NCBI RefSeq assembly: GCF_032854445.1
Contig: NC_088306.1
Span: forward strand, 11,963,386-12,027,385
Reading direction: 5' to 3'
From: Liolophura sinensis
Lineage: Eukaryota > Mollusca > Polyplacophora > Chitonida > Chitonidae
DNA length: 64,000 bases
Notes under the pieces: generated by a model
What the model saw: the letters and a program-made list of their open reading frames with translations, nothing else
What the model was told of the DNA's origin: nothing
Databases searched by the model: none
Shown here: piece by piece, positions 1 to 12,400 of the stretch
Layout of the letters: every line of letters starts with the position of its first letter
How positions within the stretch are numbered: the stretch's first letter is position 1
Translations under genes and position numbers: made by a program

Positions 1-388
1 TCATGTTGTCTTATATGAAGTTTGTTGGAAGTTACTTGTCTGTGATCAATATGGCATACATCTGTATTTCACATGTGGAAAGTTCATATTTGTGTTGTTT
101 TTAGGATTTCGTAAATTATAACTGTTTCCATGGTTACCTACTGTGTAAGATGTGTACAAAACCAGGATATTTGGAACCATAGTGGTGGTTATTTTACTTA
201 CACTTGTCAAATTCACAGGGTAGGCTATATGTAAATATTGTCACACACCTGATCGTGCTCATTTAGAAAATTCCAATATTTTCATTGTCGCCATAGCAAC
301 ATACCTAGAAGAGGGTTTAGCAACATACCTAGTAGAGGAGTTCTGCATTGTCTTGAGTCATATTGTTTGTTTCTATTGTTGTAATGAG
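1..388. other. Upstream intron sequence
   Basis: This is AT-rich intronic DNA before the first visible exon. Positions 45-105 weakly resemble the 77-bp satellite unit found at 60240-64000 (CAATATGG, a CATATGT-like stretch, CACATGTGGAAAGTT). No exon is evident. Confidence 0.5.
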
Positions 389-494
389 GAATCACAAAGA
401 CCCATTGGCTTTCTTCTGAAACACGAACAAAGTGCTTTAATAAAAGATGTCGAAAGAAATTCAGCTTTTTAGATAGACCTCATCACTGCCGAAG
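389..494 (+). CDS. FYVE gene exon: first half of finger 1
   Basis: The frame reads ITKTHWLSSETRTKC then NKRCRKKFSFLDRPHHCRR. It holds the FYVE W motif and the basic HHCR patch that contacts PI3P. The AG at 387-388 serves as acceptor and GTGAGT at 495 as donor. The exon leaves two bases of an Arg codon that the next exon completes. An in-frame stop lies just upstream of the AG, which supports this start. Confidence 0.85.
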
Positions 495-3400
495 GTGAGT
501 TTTCTCCTCTTTACTTTAATATGTCATTAAATTGGTTATTTCCCAGTAAATGATATGTAAGGTTTATCAGGGGCACTTCGCTTCACCCAAAATGCTGATT
601 GCCATTGTATTAGTAAAACAGATCTTATATATCCACAGTTAGTATGTTAATCCATCAGACGTGCGTTGTGTTAATTGATGACGATGATGTGGCCAACTGC
701 TTTCAGATACTATATGTTGTAAGTGGGAAGGTCTGCCAGCAACCTGTGGATGGGCGTGGGTTTCCCCCGGGGTGTGCCCGGTTTCCACCCACCATAATGC
801 TGGCCGTCGTCGTATAAGTGAAATATTCTTGAGTAGGACGTAAAACACCAATCAAATAAGTAAATAAATCAGATACTATATGAATGCTAACTAACAGACA
901 GTTGAAGTAGTGCGTGGGAAGATCTGCAGTAGCCTGTGGATAGTCGTGGGTTTCGCCCGGGCTCTTCTTGATTTCCTTGCACCATAATACTGGACGCCGT
1001 ATTATAAATGAAATATTCTAGAGTATGTCGTTAAACATCAATCCAATAAATAAATATCATTTTAGTGTTTTGTTTTTGTAATTTTAGTACTTGTTTTATG
1101 ATTTTAGATGTGGTGAAGTGTTTTGCCTGTCCTGTGTACAGTTCAAGAGGAAGCTGAACAAGCTTGCTAAGCCAGATCCTGATGGTAAAGAACACAGGGT
1201 AAGAATTAGGCTTCTGTCTTGGTTTTATGTGAGGTAAACTTGTGATCTATGACACAAGTAATGTCAGAAGTTAACATAAACGTTCAAACACTATTACGTT
1301 TCTCATTTTGCTTGATTCTGACAGTTCTATAAATCTTAGTAAAATGTAATAGGATCGTTTGAAAAGGAGGGGAATAAAGATGTTGTGAGCATAAGTAAAG
1401 TAAAATTCTGTAATATATACTTGTGATATTCCCACGCCATATGATTTTCAATGTTTACACACCTGTGTCCTGACTTGCATCACCACACTCAACCTTGGAC
1501 TACTCCATTTCAAGTGGGGGTGTAAGGGTTTAACACTGCCATGGCGTTTATTTGGTGTGTAACGCGATACTGCTGAACCTAGTTTTGTACAGATTCAAAT
1601 ACAGAGAATGCACGGCATTCGGGGGTCATGTATTTTAGACCAATCAGCAGCAAATTTAGACCATAGCAGTTGAGCTAGTTATGTCACAGCTGCGTATGTA
1701 TGAAATCATGTCTTATTGTTGCATGATAGGGAAATGTCAAAGTTTATTGTACATGTACCATGACGTCATACTGCTGCACTCAGATCAGAATGTCTTCAAC
1801 AAATGTCATGGCGTCTAGTTGGGTATATAAAAAATATAAAATGTAAAAACAAAAGCTATATTTATAAACTGTGAAAAAAATTGTTTAATCACTAAAGGAA
1901 ATTCCAACAATTCACCTTTATACAAATCATAAAAGCAAATCTAACAAGTAAAGTAACTCAAATTCTTTTATTTATGAATTTGCACAATAACACAATGGTC
2001 ATATTAATTACCATAAATTACAAAATTCACATTTACAAAAACTTCAGTACTTTATGTATTGAGCTGAAGTTTTGTCTTCTTGTGTCTCCTACAGACAGCC
2101 TTTGATACCAAAATCGAAGTTTCATCCTCCGTTTTGGGACATTGTTATATTTGACTTTACTTGTCAATGAACTGTTGTATGTAATTACATGGCTGTTCAT
2201 GTTATTGGTGGAGGACAGGTTTGCCAGGCATGTTTTGACCAGGGTCCTCAGGAGCTTGGCGCTACCAGGAATCATCTGAGAGAGTTCCATCAGCTAAAAC
2301 AGGCGTCTGAGGCTTACAAACAGGCAAAGACCCTGGGGCAGAGGCGCCGAGGCTGGAGAAACAGGTATCAATGTACTGGTCTGTAGATGTGAATACATAT
2401 AAGGCACCTCTGTGGTGAATGTGCGAGCGTAACAGATTGACTCGGGGGCCTCTCACCAATGTCGTCACTGTGAGTTCAAATCCAGCTCATGCTGACTATG
2501 TCTACTTTGGAAGTTCTGCCAGCAATCTGCAGATGGTGAATGGGTTTCTAGTGGGCTCTACCTGATTTCCTCCTACCTTAATGCTGGCCGCTGTAGTACA
2601 GGTGAAGTACATGTTGGTGTTTTACGCCACACTCAAGGATATCATCATTCAGATAGAGAAAGAGTTACAATGTCTGTACAGGATAAGAGTGTGAAGAATT
2701 CTGTATATTGCATCGTCCATATGGGCAGATAGAATTAGCTTTTATAATTAAAAAACTGTTCCAATGCGGTCGCTGTGAATTCAAGTCCAGCTCATGCTGG
2801 TTTCCTCTCGGGCAGTAAGTGGGAAGGTCCCTCAGCAACCTGCGGATGGTTGTGGGTTTCCCCCGGGCAGTGCCCGGTTTCCTCCCACCATAATGCTAGC
2901 TGCCATCGTATAAGTGAAATATTCTTAAGTACGGCGTAAAACACCAATCAAATAAATAAATAAAGAACTGTGTTTGATTATCTCAGGTTTGATTTGGATG
3001 CAGAATGTGGACGGTTACTGAAGGGTTTTGAGGAGGAACTGAAGCGTTCTGACATCTCAAAGGGTTTGATGGATATGAAGAAAATGGTTGTAGTTCCTAA
3101 TTGGCAGAGAGGAGCCAACTGGCTGGTAATGTTTACTTTCACTTTCACTTCTCTAGCTGGTGGACTGGTAACTTCTACTGTCACCTTCCTGGCCAGCTAG
3201 ATGGTAATGTCCTCTCTCACTTCCTTCTTTCCAGTCTTCTTTTCAATTCACCTTTCTGGTCAACCGGCTGGAATTAATGTCTACTTTCTGTTTTTCAGTC
3301 AATTGGCTTTTCACATCTTCTTTCACTTTTCTAGCCAAGTAGGTAGTAAATAATGTCTACTTGCATTTTTTTTCTCACCAACTAGTCACTTTCACATTCA

Positions 3401-6400
3401 TTTTTACCAACTGGCAGTTCATGTCTGCTTTCACTTTCCAGGTGTGGCTGAACTTTTCATTCTAAATCTAGTGTGCACTGATGTTTATACCATTACCTAT
3501 TTTCTTACAAGATCCCTTTGTAATTTTTCTTCTGTTAATATGAACATGTGTCATTCAGGACTAACAATTTGGTGAAGGCCTAAATGTTCTTGATCTTGCC
3601 TTCACTCTCCACTTGCAAACCTTTGTATGAATTGCTACGCAGATTCGTACAGTTTGCACAGCATTTTTTTCCTTTATGCCTCAATAAACCTAAAAAATAT
3701 TACAGTCAATCCTTAAATAGATGTAAGTGAGGAATGTATGTCATTATGCCATTGTTTTTTATTTTCTCTATTTTTTTTGTTTTCTCAGCAAGAGGACATG
3801 TTTACCAGCTGTCAGTCATGCAATACCCCGTTTAATCTGCTACTGAACAAAAAGCGTCGCTGTCGTGTGTGCGCCATATCTGTCTGCGGTAACTGTTCCT
3901 CGCAAAAACTCATCCTGTATGTTCCTGATGCTGAAGAGGCTGGAGAGAGGAGATCGAGGTCTTCCCTGTTCACAGTGTCTCAGGAGCTGGAACCCAGGCT
4001 GGCTGTTATTGAGATAGTCGGAGTAAGGATTCATCCCGTTCTCCTCTCCTTCGCTGAAAAAAGATCTACATCAGTTTGACACAGCTACCAACAACACATG
4101 AATAACATCAGATCTTTTTACCCCAATTCAGTATGCACATTTTGAGATAGGATGTTTCAGCTGCAGATTAATGTCGTGATCTTTGCTTTGTGCCACAGTG
4201 GGATCAATCTGTCCATTTTAACTCGGGCTGGTATACTGAATATAAAATATTAATTAAACAGAGATTGATTAATTTTCAGGGTTGTGTCAGATATTGAAAC
4301 AATAATGATTTATTTGATTTATTTATTTGATTGGTGTTTTACGCTGTACTCAAGAATATTTCGCTCATGCAATGGTGGTCATTATTATGGTGGGAGGAAA
4401 CACAGCCCGGGGGAAACACACGACCATCCACAGGTTTCTGGTAAACCTTCCCATGTGTGCCGCTACATTAAACCAGCATGAGCTGGACTTGAACTCACAG
4501 GGACCGCATTGGTGAGAGGCTCATTGGTCATTGCATCACGCTAATGTGCTAACCACTGCGGCCACAGAGGCCTCTGCAATAATAATGATATTTTTCTGGT
4601 AGTTTTAACGTACAAGACACAAAAACTGCCATGTTAATATATATGTATGTAGCCCTACCACGTAATATTAAAGCTGTGACGTCATTTTGTCACAGCTCTG
4701 TTGTCATAATGAGGTATTTCAAAAAACCTCAAAAATCCTTGCAAACTAAGTTGAAATTTATTGACCTTGTGTTCACCTAAGGCAAATATTTGTACCAGAT
4801 GTTAGTGTGCCCTTGTAAATATTCACAGCGGGGCTCTACCAATCATAGTTTGTCAATGGGTGTTGTAATGACCATAGCATGACCCGTTTTTGCAACAAGC
4901 TGTTGTGTGTTAGATCCTCTCTTTTCGCGAACATATTTTTTGTGAATGACATTTCAGATTTTCAGTCAAACAAGCATCTCCTGAGTGTATTGGTATTGGA
5001 TATTAAAACGTCTAAATATGAATTTGTGATGTTTTGCTGACAGTTTCTTTGAATTGAAAATGTGTAGTATAGCAAGATAGAGAAGCAGCCTCTCCCCGCA
5101 ATAAATAGTGACATTGCATGATTAAGGGAGACAATCAAGGAACATTTATTGGTACTGGTGTGGGCTCGTAGGTGTTGTATTGTTTAATATGTTGATCATT
5201 CATGCTCCATACAATTTACATCCTGTGATATAAATGTTTGAATGTGGGGAAGTTCACCAACACTTGATTATAACCTGTTGTTTTCTGTCCAGTGTCCAGA
5301 CAAGGAGCCCGAGATCTGTCTCTACCTGAGAGTGTGTGACAGGTGTTTAGAGGCCCTGACAGAAATCCAGGTGCGCGATCACCACACCTGTCGCAGCGTC
5401 TCTGAGGACGACTTTTTGCCCAGATTGAACAGCGTGTGGGAAGACTTGAACCAGACTCGACAGAACATTGATGACCATTTAGAGCAGGTCTGCTCTTGTT
5501 AACTAACTAATTAACTAACCCCTGTTAAGAGGCTGGACCTAATTTGTACCTGTGGCTAATTTTGCATGTACATGTGGTTACATCTGGACACAGGTTCATT
5601 TCACACTAATTGATTGTCTTCCACTGATAATATGTACGCATGTACGATTCGGGTTGAACGCCTTACTTAACAATTTTTCAGTCATATGACCACGAGGAGT
5701 CATGAGGTGCATGTACATATACTGTGCCTCTCTTGTGGCAGGGCGAGTCCATGCCACCAAAGCATGGCTGCCACATTATACTGACATATGGCCAAACAGT
5801 CCTGTTTCCATGCTCTAATGCCTCAGTACTGAGACAACAAGTACCATTTTTAAAATCTTTGATATGACCCGACCCGGGTTTGATCCTGGGTCTCCTTTCT
5901 TTGAGACAAACGCTCTAACCATTAGGCCACTGGAGCATTCTCCACTGATAATGAAAAGAGTTTTTAAATACTGAGAACAGGGATTGTATGTACATGTAGT
6001 ATTGTGATGGACAGAAAATATAATAATAATAATAATGTAATATAAGTGTAACATATGTTACATCTGTATTACATTGTTATTATTATTATTATTACCCATG
6101 AATGTGTGCTATGGAAAGATTTAAATTATTATAAAACATTACATTGTATTTTCATTCTCATTTTTTTGGGATCACATTATGGACTTCAGTTTACAATTTT
6201 CTTAGATTACGTCAAGTAGTCCCTCAATAAAGCAAAAATTTGCTTATGCACTGGGAACATTCCATTCTGTTATACTGCTTTTCATTTCTGGTGTATTGTC
6301 AGTACTGTGCTACCATAGACTCCCTGGAAAACAACTTTGCTGGCAATGCTAATCGCGGGGTTAAGAGTAAGGACAACATGAGATTGCTGGCAAAGGCACA

Positions 6401-9400
6401 GGTGAGTGTTCAAACCCAGGTGAGGTTTTTCTGATGGAGTGTTTTCTGACGGAGATTTCATGATTCATCCGGTGCTTTATTTATTTTTTTATTTGATTGG
6501 TGTGTTACGCCGTACTCAAGAATATTTCACTTATACGACAGCGGCCAGCATTATGGTGGGAGGAAACCGGGCAGAGCTTGGGGGAAACCCACGACCATCC
6601 ACAGGTTGCTGGCAGACCTTCCCACTTACGGCTGGAGAGGAAGCCAGTATGAGCTGGGCCTGAACTCACAGCGACCGCATTGGTGAGAGAGTCCTGGGTC
6701 ATTACGCTGTGCTAGCGCGCTAACCAACTGAGCCACGGAGGCCCCTCCGGTGCTTTATAATCTTGTCGTATGTTTAAGTCTGATTCAGCCAAACTGTAGC
6801 CAGATCTCATGTGCACAGAAATTCAGGCTTTCAGCTTTGCATGAAAAAGTTACCAAAATTCTGAAGAAATGATAACTAAACATTAGACATTGCTCCACCA
6901 CCCACTGCCAACATTCATGAATATTATCTTATAACCCTGATTTGTTTTGTTATTGTAATGTTATTGAAAACGTTCAATGTGATTGAAAAGAAGTTGAAAA
7001 GAGTCTTTCCAGTGATGCTGTTGTATAGTGCAAAGAATCGGAATTTGTAATGGAACATTCATTTTGAATTCCTTGTTTTACTTGCAGACTGACCTTTCAG
7101 ATTTTTTCACATCATACATCATGAAAGTTCAACATCTGAAGAAGTTAAAACAAGCTCCTAACTCTCCTGCCCAGGCAAAACTCTTGCAAAATTTCACAAA
7201 GGTAAGAAATAATGTTGCTTTCGTGTCTATTAACGAGATGGGCAACTCTTCCATCCAATAACACCTACCGTATTTCCGCAGCCTTTTTGCAAGCAGCGGG
7301 CAGTAAACATTCAAACAAGTTGGGGTCGAATCTGTGGCATGCAGATTGTGAGATTTGGGTTATCATGTTTGCGTAAGACTGACACCGCGCACTTAAGGAG
7401 GTCTGACATGTGTAACGTTCATACTCAGAAACTGTGTACAACAACAACACTGTCGGTCAGTCAGCCTTGCAGAGTCGTGTGTTTGTGACTTTATGTTTGG
7501 AAGTAGTGTATCTTCTCAATAATTACAGACACTCGATAACTGAGCCACCCTGAATGCAAGTCATGCGAGTATGGCAAGGGAGGGGTGGGGTGGGTGTGGG
7601 GGTGGCCTATAACGTGACCTATATGCCCAGTCTTTCCAGAGAGTTAATACAATTAAGGCAACTCGCTATATTGTCTCAGTACAGAAGCTAGTCAACGAGT
7701 TTTAAAAAGCAGGCCTTCTGGAACCTGTGCTTTGTAGTTATACTGGTATTCGCTGTGTATCGGACATTCAAGGAAACAAGGACGTTAACCTCGTGAAAAT
7801 ATATCGCCATTCTCCATCTCAAAACATCCACGATGTCGTGTTCGCGGTTTTGTAAAATAACATTAAGCCAATAGTAAAGCCTTTTATTATACTGGCTATA
7901 ACACGAATTTATATTGTGAAATATTGTCTGCGAGTCAATAAACCCCAATGTGAATGAGAAGGCAACTTGTAATTCACAGTATCCACGTTACATGCGGCGT
8001 GCTACAGTTTCATCACAGGTATTTCCTGGTCACCGCCCATTGCCTAGTAGCCCTTTCTGACATAACAAGGAGTTTCTGGTGTAGGCTTGGTAATACCCTC
8101 AAGGGATTTCCAGTCCACCTGTTGCTATATCTGAGCGTCTTTTCTGTGCAGGGGTGACTCTTTGTCCAGTCATCCCTCCACTCTTGATAAAAAACCATGT
8201 AATTCTGGCAATCTCGGCTGGCTTATGCACTACTGTTATGTGTCTTTTTCACACTCTGTTGTGGTTGTTGCTGACATTTCGCCTGGTACTCAGATTCTGA
8301 CAATCCTCTGGTAGCCATATTGTACGGTGTGTGTGAAATTCGCTGGCAGCTGTGGGAAAGGTCATGACAGCCATTATTGCACAAAGTGTTCCGGAATAAA
8401 TCATCTGTCATGGTTTGGACTGAAAATATCGAGGGAGCTACTTCAGGGGACTGTTGAATAGGGAAAATTGCCATGGGTGGTCGACAATCTGTATAATCGA
8501 AGAGATGTGATTCAGACTATCACATATTGTTGAAAATTATATTGTATGTTCAAGAGGGTGAGAGTGCACGTTTGGAAGGGTGAGGATAGATAACTCCATG
8601 TATGTAGAGTAACACACCTAGCTGAGTGTTGTATACAACACTCAGCTAGGTGTGTTACTATTTAAGTAACTCAACAGGGGGAGGGTGAGAGTGCACGTTT
8701 GGAAGGGTGAGGATAGATAACTCCATGTATGTAGAGTAACACACCTAGCTGAGTGTTGTATACAGTACAGGGGAGGGTGAGAGTGCATGTTTGGAAGGGT
8801 GAGGATAGATAACTCCATGTATTTAGAGTAACACACCTAGCTAGGTGTTGTATACAGTACAGGGGAGGGTGAGAGTGCACGTTTGGAAGGGTGAGGATAG
8901 ATAACTCCATGTATGTAGAGTAACACACCTAGCTAGGTGTTGTATACAGTACAGGGGAGGGTGAGAGTGCGTGTGTGGTAGGGTGAGGATAGATAACTCC
9001 ATGTATGTAGAGTAACACACCTAGCTGAGTGTTGTATACAGTATAGGGGAGGGTGAGTGTGTATGGGGTAGGCTTTCATTCCAAATTTGAATACAGCACC
9101 AATATGCTGACTTTCATTCCAAATTTGAATACAGCACCATAATATGCTGGCTTTCATTCCAAATTTGAATACAGCACCATAATATGCTGGCTTTCATTCC
9201 AAATTTGAATACAGCACCAATATGCTGACTTTCATTCCAAATTTGAATACAGCACCATAATATACTGGCTTTCATTCCAAATTTGAATACAGCACCAATA
9301 TGCTGACTTTCATTCCAAATTTGAATACAGCACCATAATATGCTGGCTTTCATTCCAAATTTGAATACAGCACCAATATGCTGACTTTCATTCCAAATTT

Positions 9401-12400
9401 GAATACAGCACCATAATATACTGGCTTTCATTCCAAATTTGAATACAGCACCAATATACTGACTTTCATTCCAAATTTGAATACAGCACCATAATATACT
9501 GGCTTTCATTCCAAATTTGAAGACAGCACCATAATATGCTGGCTTTCATTCCAAATTTGAATACAGCACCAATATGCTGACTTTCATTCCAAATTTGAAT
9601 ACAGCACCATAATATACTGGCTTTCATTCCAAATTTGAATACAGCACCAATATGCTGACTTTCATTCCAAATTTGAATACAGCACCATAATATGCTGGCT
9701 TTCATTCCAAATTTGAATACAGCCACCAATATGCTGACTTTCATTCCAAATTTGAATACAGCACCATAATATACTGGCTTTCATTCCAAATTTGAATACA
9801 GCACCAATATACTGACTTTCATTCCAAATTTGAATACAGCACCATAATATACTGGCTTTCATTCCAAATTTGAATACAGCACCAATATGCTGACTTTTCA
9901 TTCCAAATTTGAATACAGCACCAATATGCTGACTTTCATTCCAAATTTGAATACAGCACCATAATATACTGGCTTTCATTCCAAATTTGAATACAGCACC
10001 AATATACTGACTTTCATTCCAATTTGAATACAGCACCATAATATACTGGCTTTCATTCCAAATTTGAATACAGCACCAATATGCTGACTTTCATTCCAAA
10101 TTTGAATACAGCACCAATATGCTGGCTTTCATTCCAAATTTGAATACAGCACCATAATATGCTGGCTTTCATTCCAAATTTGAATACAGCACCAATATGC
10201 TGACTTTCATTCCAAATTTGAATACAGCACCAGTATGCTGACTTTCATTCCAAATTTGAATACAGCACCATAATATGCTGGCTTTCATTCCAAATTTGAA
10301 TACAGCACCAATATGCTGACTTTCATTCCAAATTTGAATACAGCACCAATATGCTGACTTTCATTCCAAATTTGAATACAGCACCATAATATGCTGGCTT
10401 TCATTCCAAATTTGAAGACAGCACCATAATATGCTGGCTTTCATTCCAAATTTGAATACAGCACCAATATGCTGACTTTCATTCCAAATTTGAATACAGC
10501 ACCAATATGCTGGCTTTCTTTCCAAATTTGAATACAGCACCATAATATGCTGGCTTTCATTCCAAATTTGAATACAGCACCATTATGCTGACTTTCAGAA
10601 CAATTTTAAGTGCAGTTTCTTATGTTATGGCTGTCAAACAAAGATCCAAATGCCACATAATAGCAGTGTGGTTTTTATGTGATTTATTTATTTGATTGGT
10701 GTTTTAAGCCGTACTCAAGAATGTTTCACCTGTACGGCGGCCAAGCTTTGTGTTGTGTGAAACCCGGTCAGAGCCGAGGGAAACACACGACCATCCACAG
10801 GTTGCTGGCATACCTTCCCACGTAGGGGATTCATGTGAATGAATGTGTATGACATAATGGTAATCATTATTATATTATTATGATTTTATGTAGTTGTATT
10901 CTGGCATTCAAATGTGACACTCTGCTTTTCAGGCCAAATGTGAATATTACATTGAGAACATGTACACTTTCCGAAGCATGAGAAACAAATTGGCTGATGT
11001 CTCTCCACCAGAAACCTTGGAACTCATCCAAAAAATAGTGGACAAAGATGTAAGTTGTCTCTTTTGGAAATACTTCTAACATTGTTTTTGATTTTGTGAT
11101 ATACCTTTTATTTGACTGCCATCTGATTATGCAGTGTACAGAAAAACCTTGACATTTTGCCAATTCCAGTCAAATTTTCTGTCTTTGACAAAGCTCTGAA
11201 AATTAATTTGACTTCTTATAAATCATTAAGAATTATAATGGTATAACCAAGACAAAAACAAAATTGAAAGAAGTGTTGTTTACAAAATTTTGTGTAAGTT
11301 CATTAAGGGCTAAGAGTCAACCAGAACTACTTGTAGACACAAACTTGGTGTATTTTCAGTCTTTGTTATAGGAGGAATCAAAGATCAGTGAATGACTTTT
11401 TGTACATTTTTGGGGGGTCTGAATATAAGAGTACGCTGAGTGGTGTGAGGTCGGGTGGATAGCGAGGTTCAAAATGGACTCTGCCAGTGACACAACACTT
11501 GCATATATATGTCTTTTGATGTGTCTCTCTTGTCATGACATACGGGATGGCCAGTAACAACTGGTCTTTTGAAAACACACCTTGACATATCAGGTGCAAA
11601 ATCCTTGTATTATGTACTTCCTAGAACGTGCATGTTGATTTATTTATTGATTGGATTGGTGTTTTACGCCGTACTCAAAAATATTTCACATATACAATGG
11701 TGGCCAACATCATGGTGGGAGGAAACTGGGCAGAGCCCTGGGGAAACCATGACCATTTGCAGGTTGCTGCCAGACCTTCCCACAATGTGTGCCTTAACCA
11801 GCACATCGATATATCTATTATATGTAGAAACTTGTACTTTGATTCATATGACAGGCCTATATTGATTTATTTGAAAGGGGTTTAAGTGAAATTTTTCAAG
11901 TACTGCATAAAGCACCAAACAAGTAAATAAATATATATATATATATTTGACAGGGGTATAAATTTGCACTCAAGAGTACTTTACTTACTCAAATGTGTTC
12001 AGGTTTATGAGTGAAAAAAAATTAGACAAAGCCAAAAGGGAACATTGACCCTTTTTTACTTGAACCCACAGCTGAATTAGTTTACAACTTTACAGCTCTG
12101 TGTATATGGAAGCCAGAGTACATGATTTTCAAGTTATGAATCTGAGACTAGGGCAGCCTTGTCAAGTAACGACAGGCACAATATGTGGACTCTCACCTGA
12201 CACAGTGATGTTTATAAAGCTAATTTATATACCAAAGGTGTTTAACATACATGTATTCATGAATTATTCACTTGCACAGCCATTTTATCTACTGAGGACA
12301 CTAGGGTGTTCAGATTAAACCCCTGATCTCGGGATCACAAAACGATCTTAAAGTTTTGTCAGAATTTCAGTAATTAAAATTAATTGGTATGTTCCTTTTT

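Larger units (their letters stand above)
495..1107. other. Intron with two truncated SINEs
   Basis: This 613-bp intron lies between the two halves of FYVE finger 1. Its 3' half is almost filled by two same-strand, 5'-truncated SINE copies. Confidence 0.7.
7202..10932. other. 3.7-kb intron filled with tandem repeats
   Basis: Positions 7202-8550 hold no recognised element beyond a G-rich stretch near 7575-7605. Then follow a 92-bp array, a 38/40-bp array and a truncated SINE. No coding exon was seen inside. Confidence 0.7.

Noticed and set aside
9114-10039. 131-, 125- and 92-codon minus-strand frames with a 26-residue repeat
   Set aside because: A 78-bp dimer is exactly 26 codons, so the intron array stays open by arithmetic.
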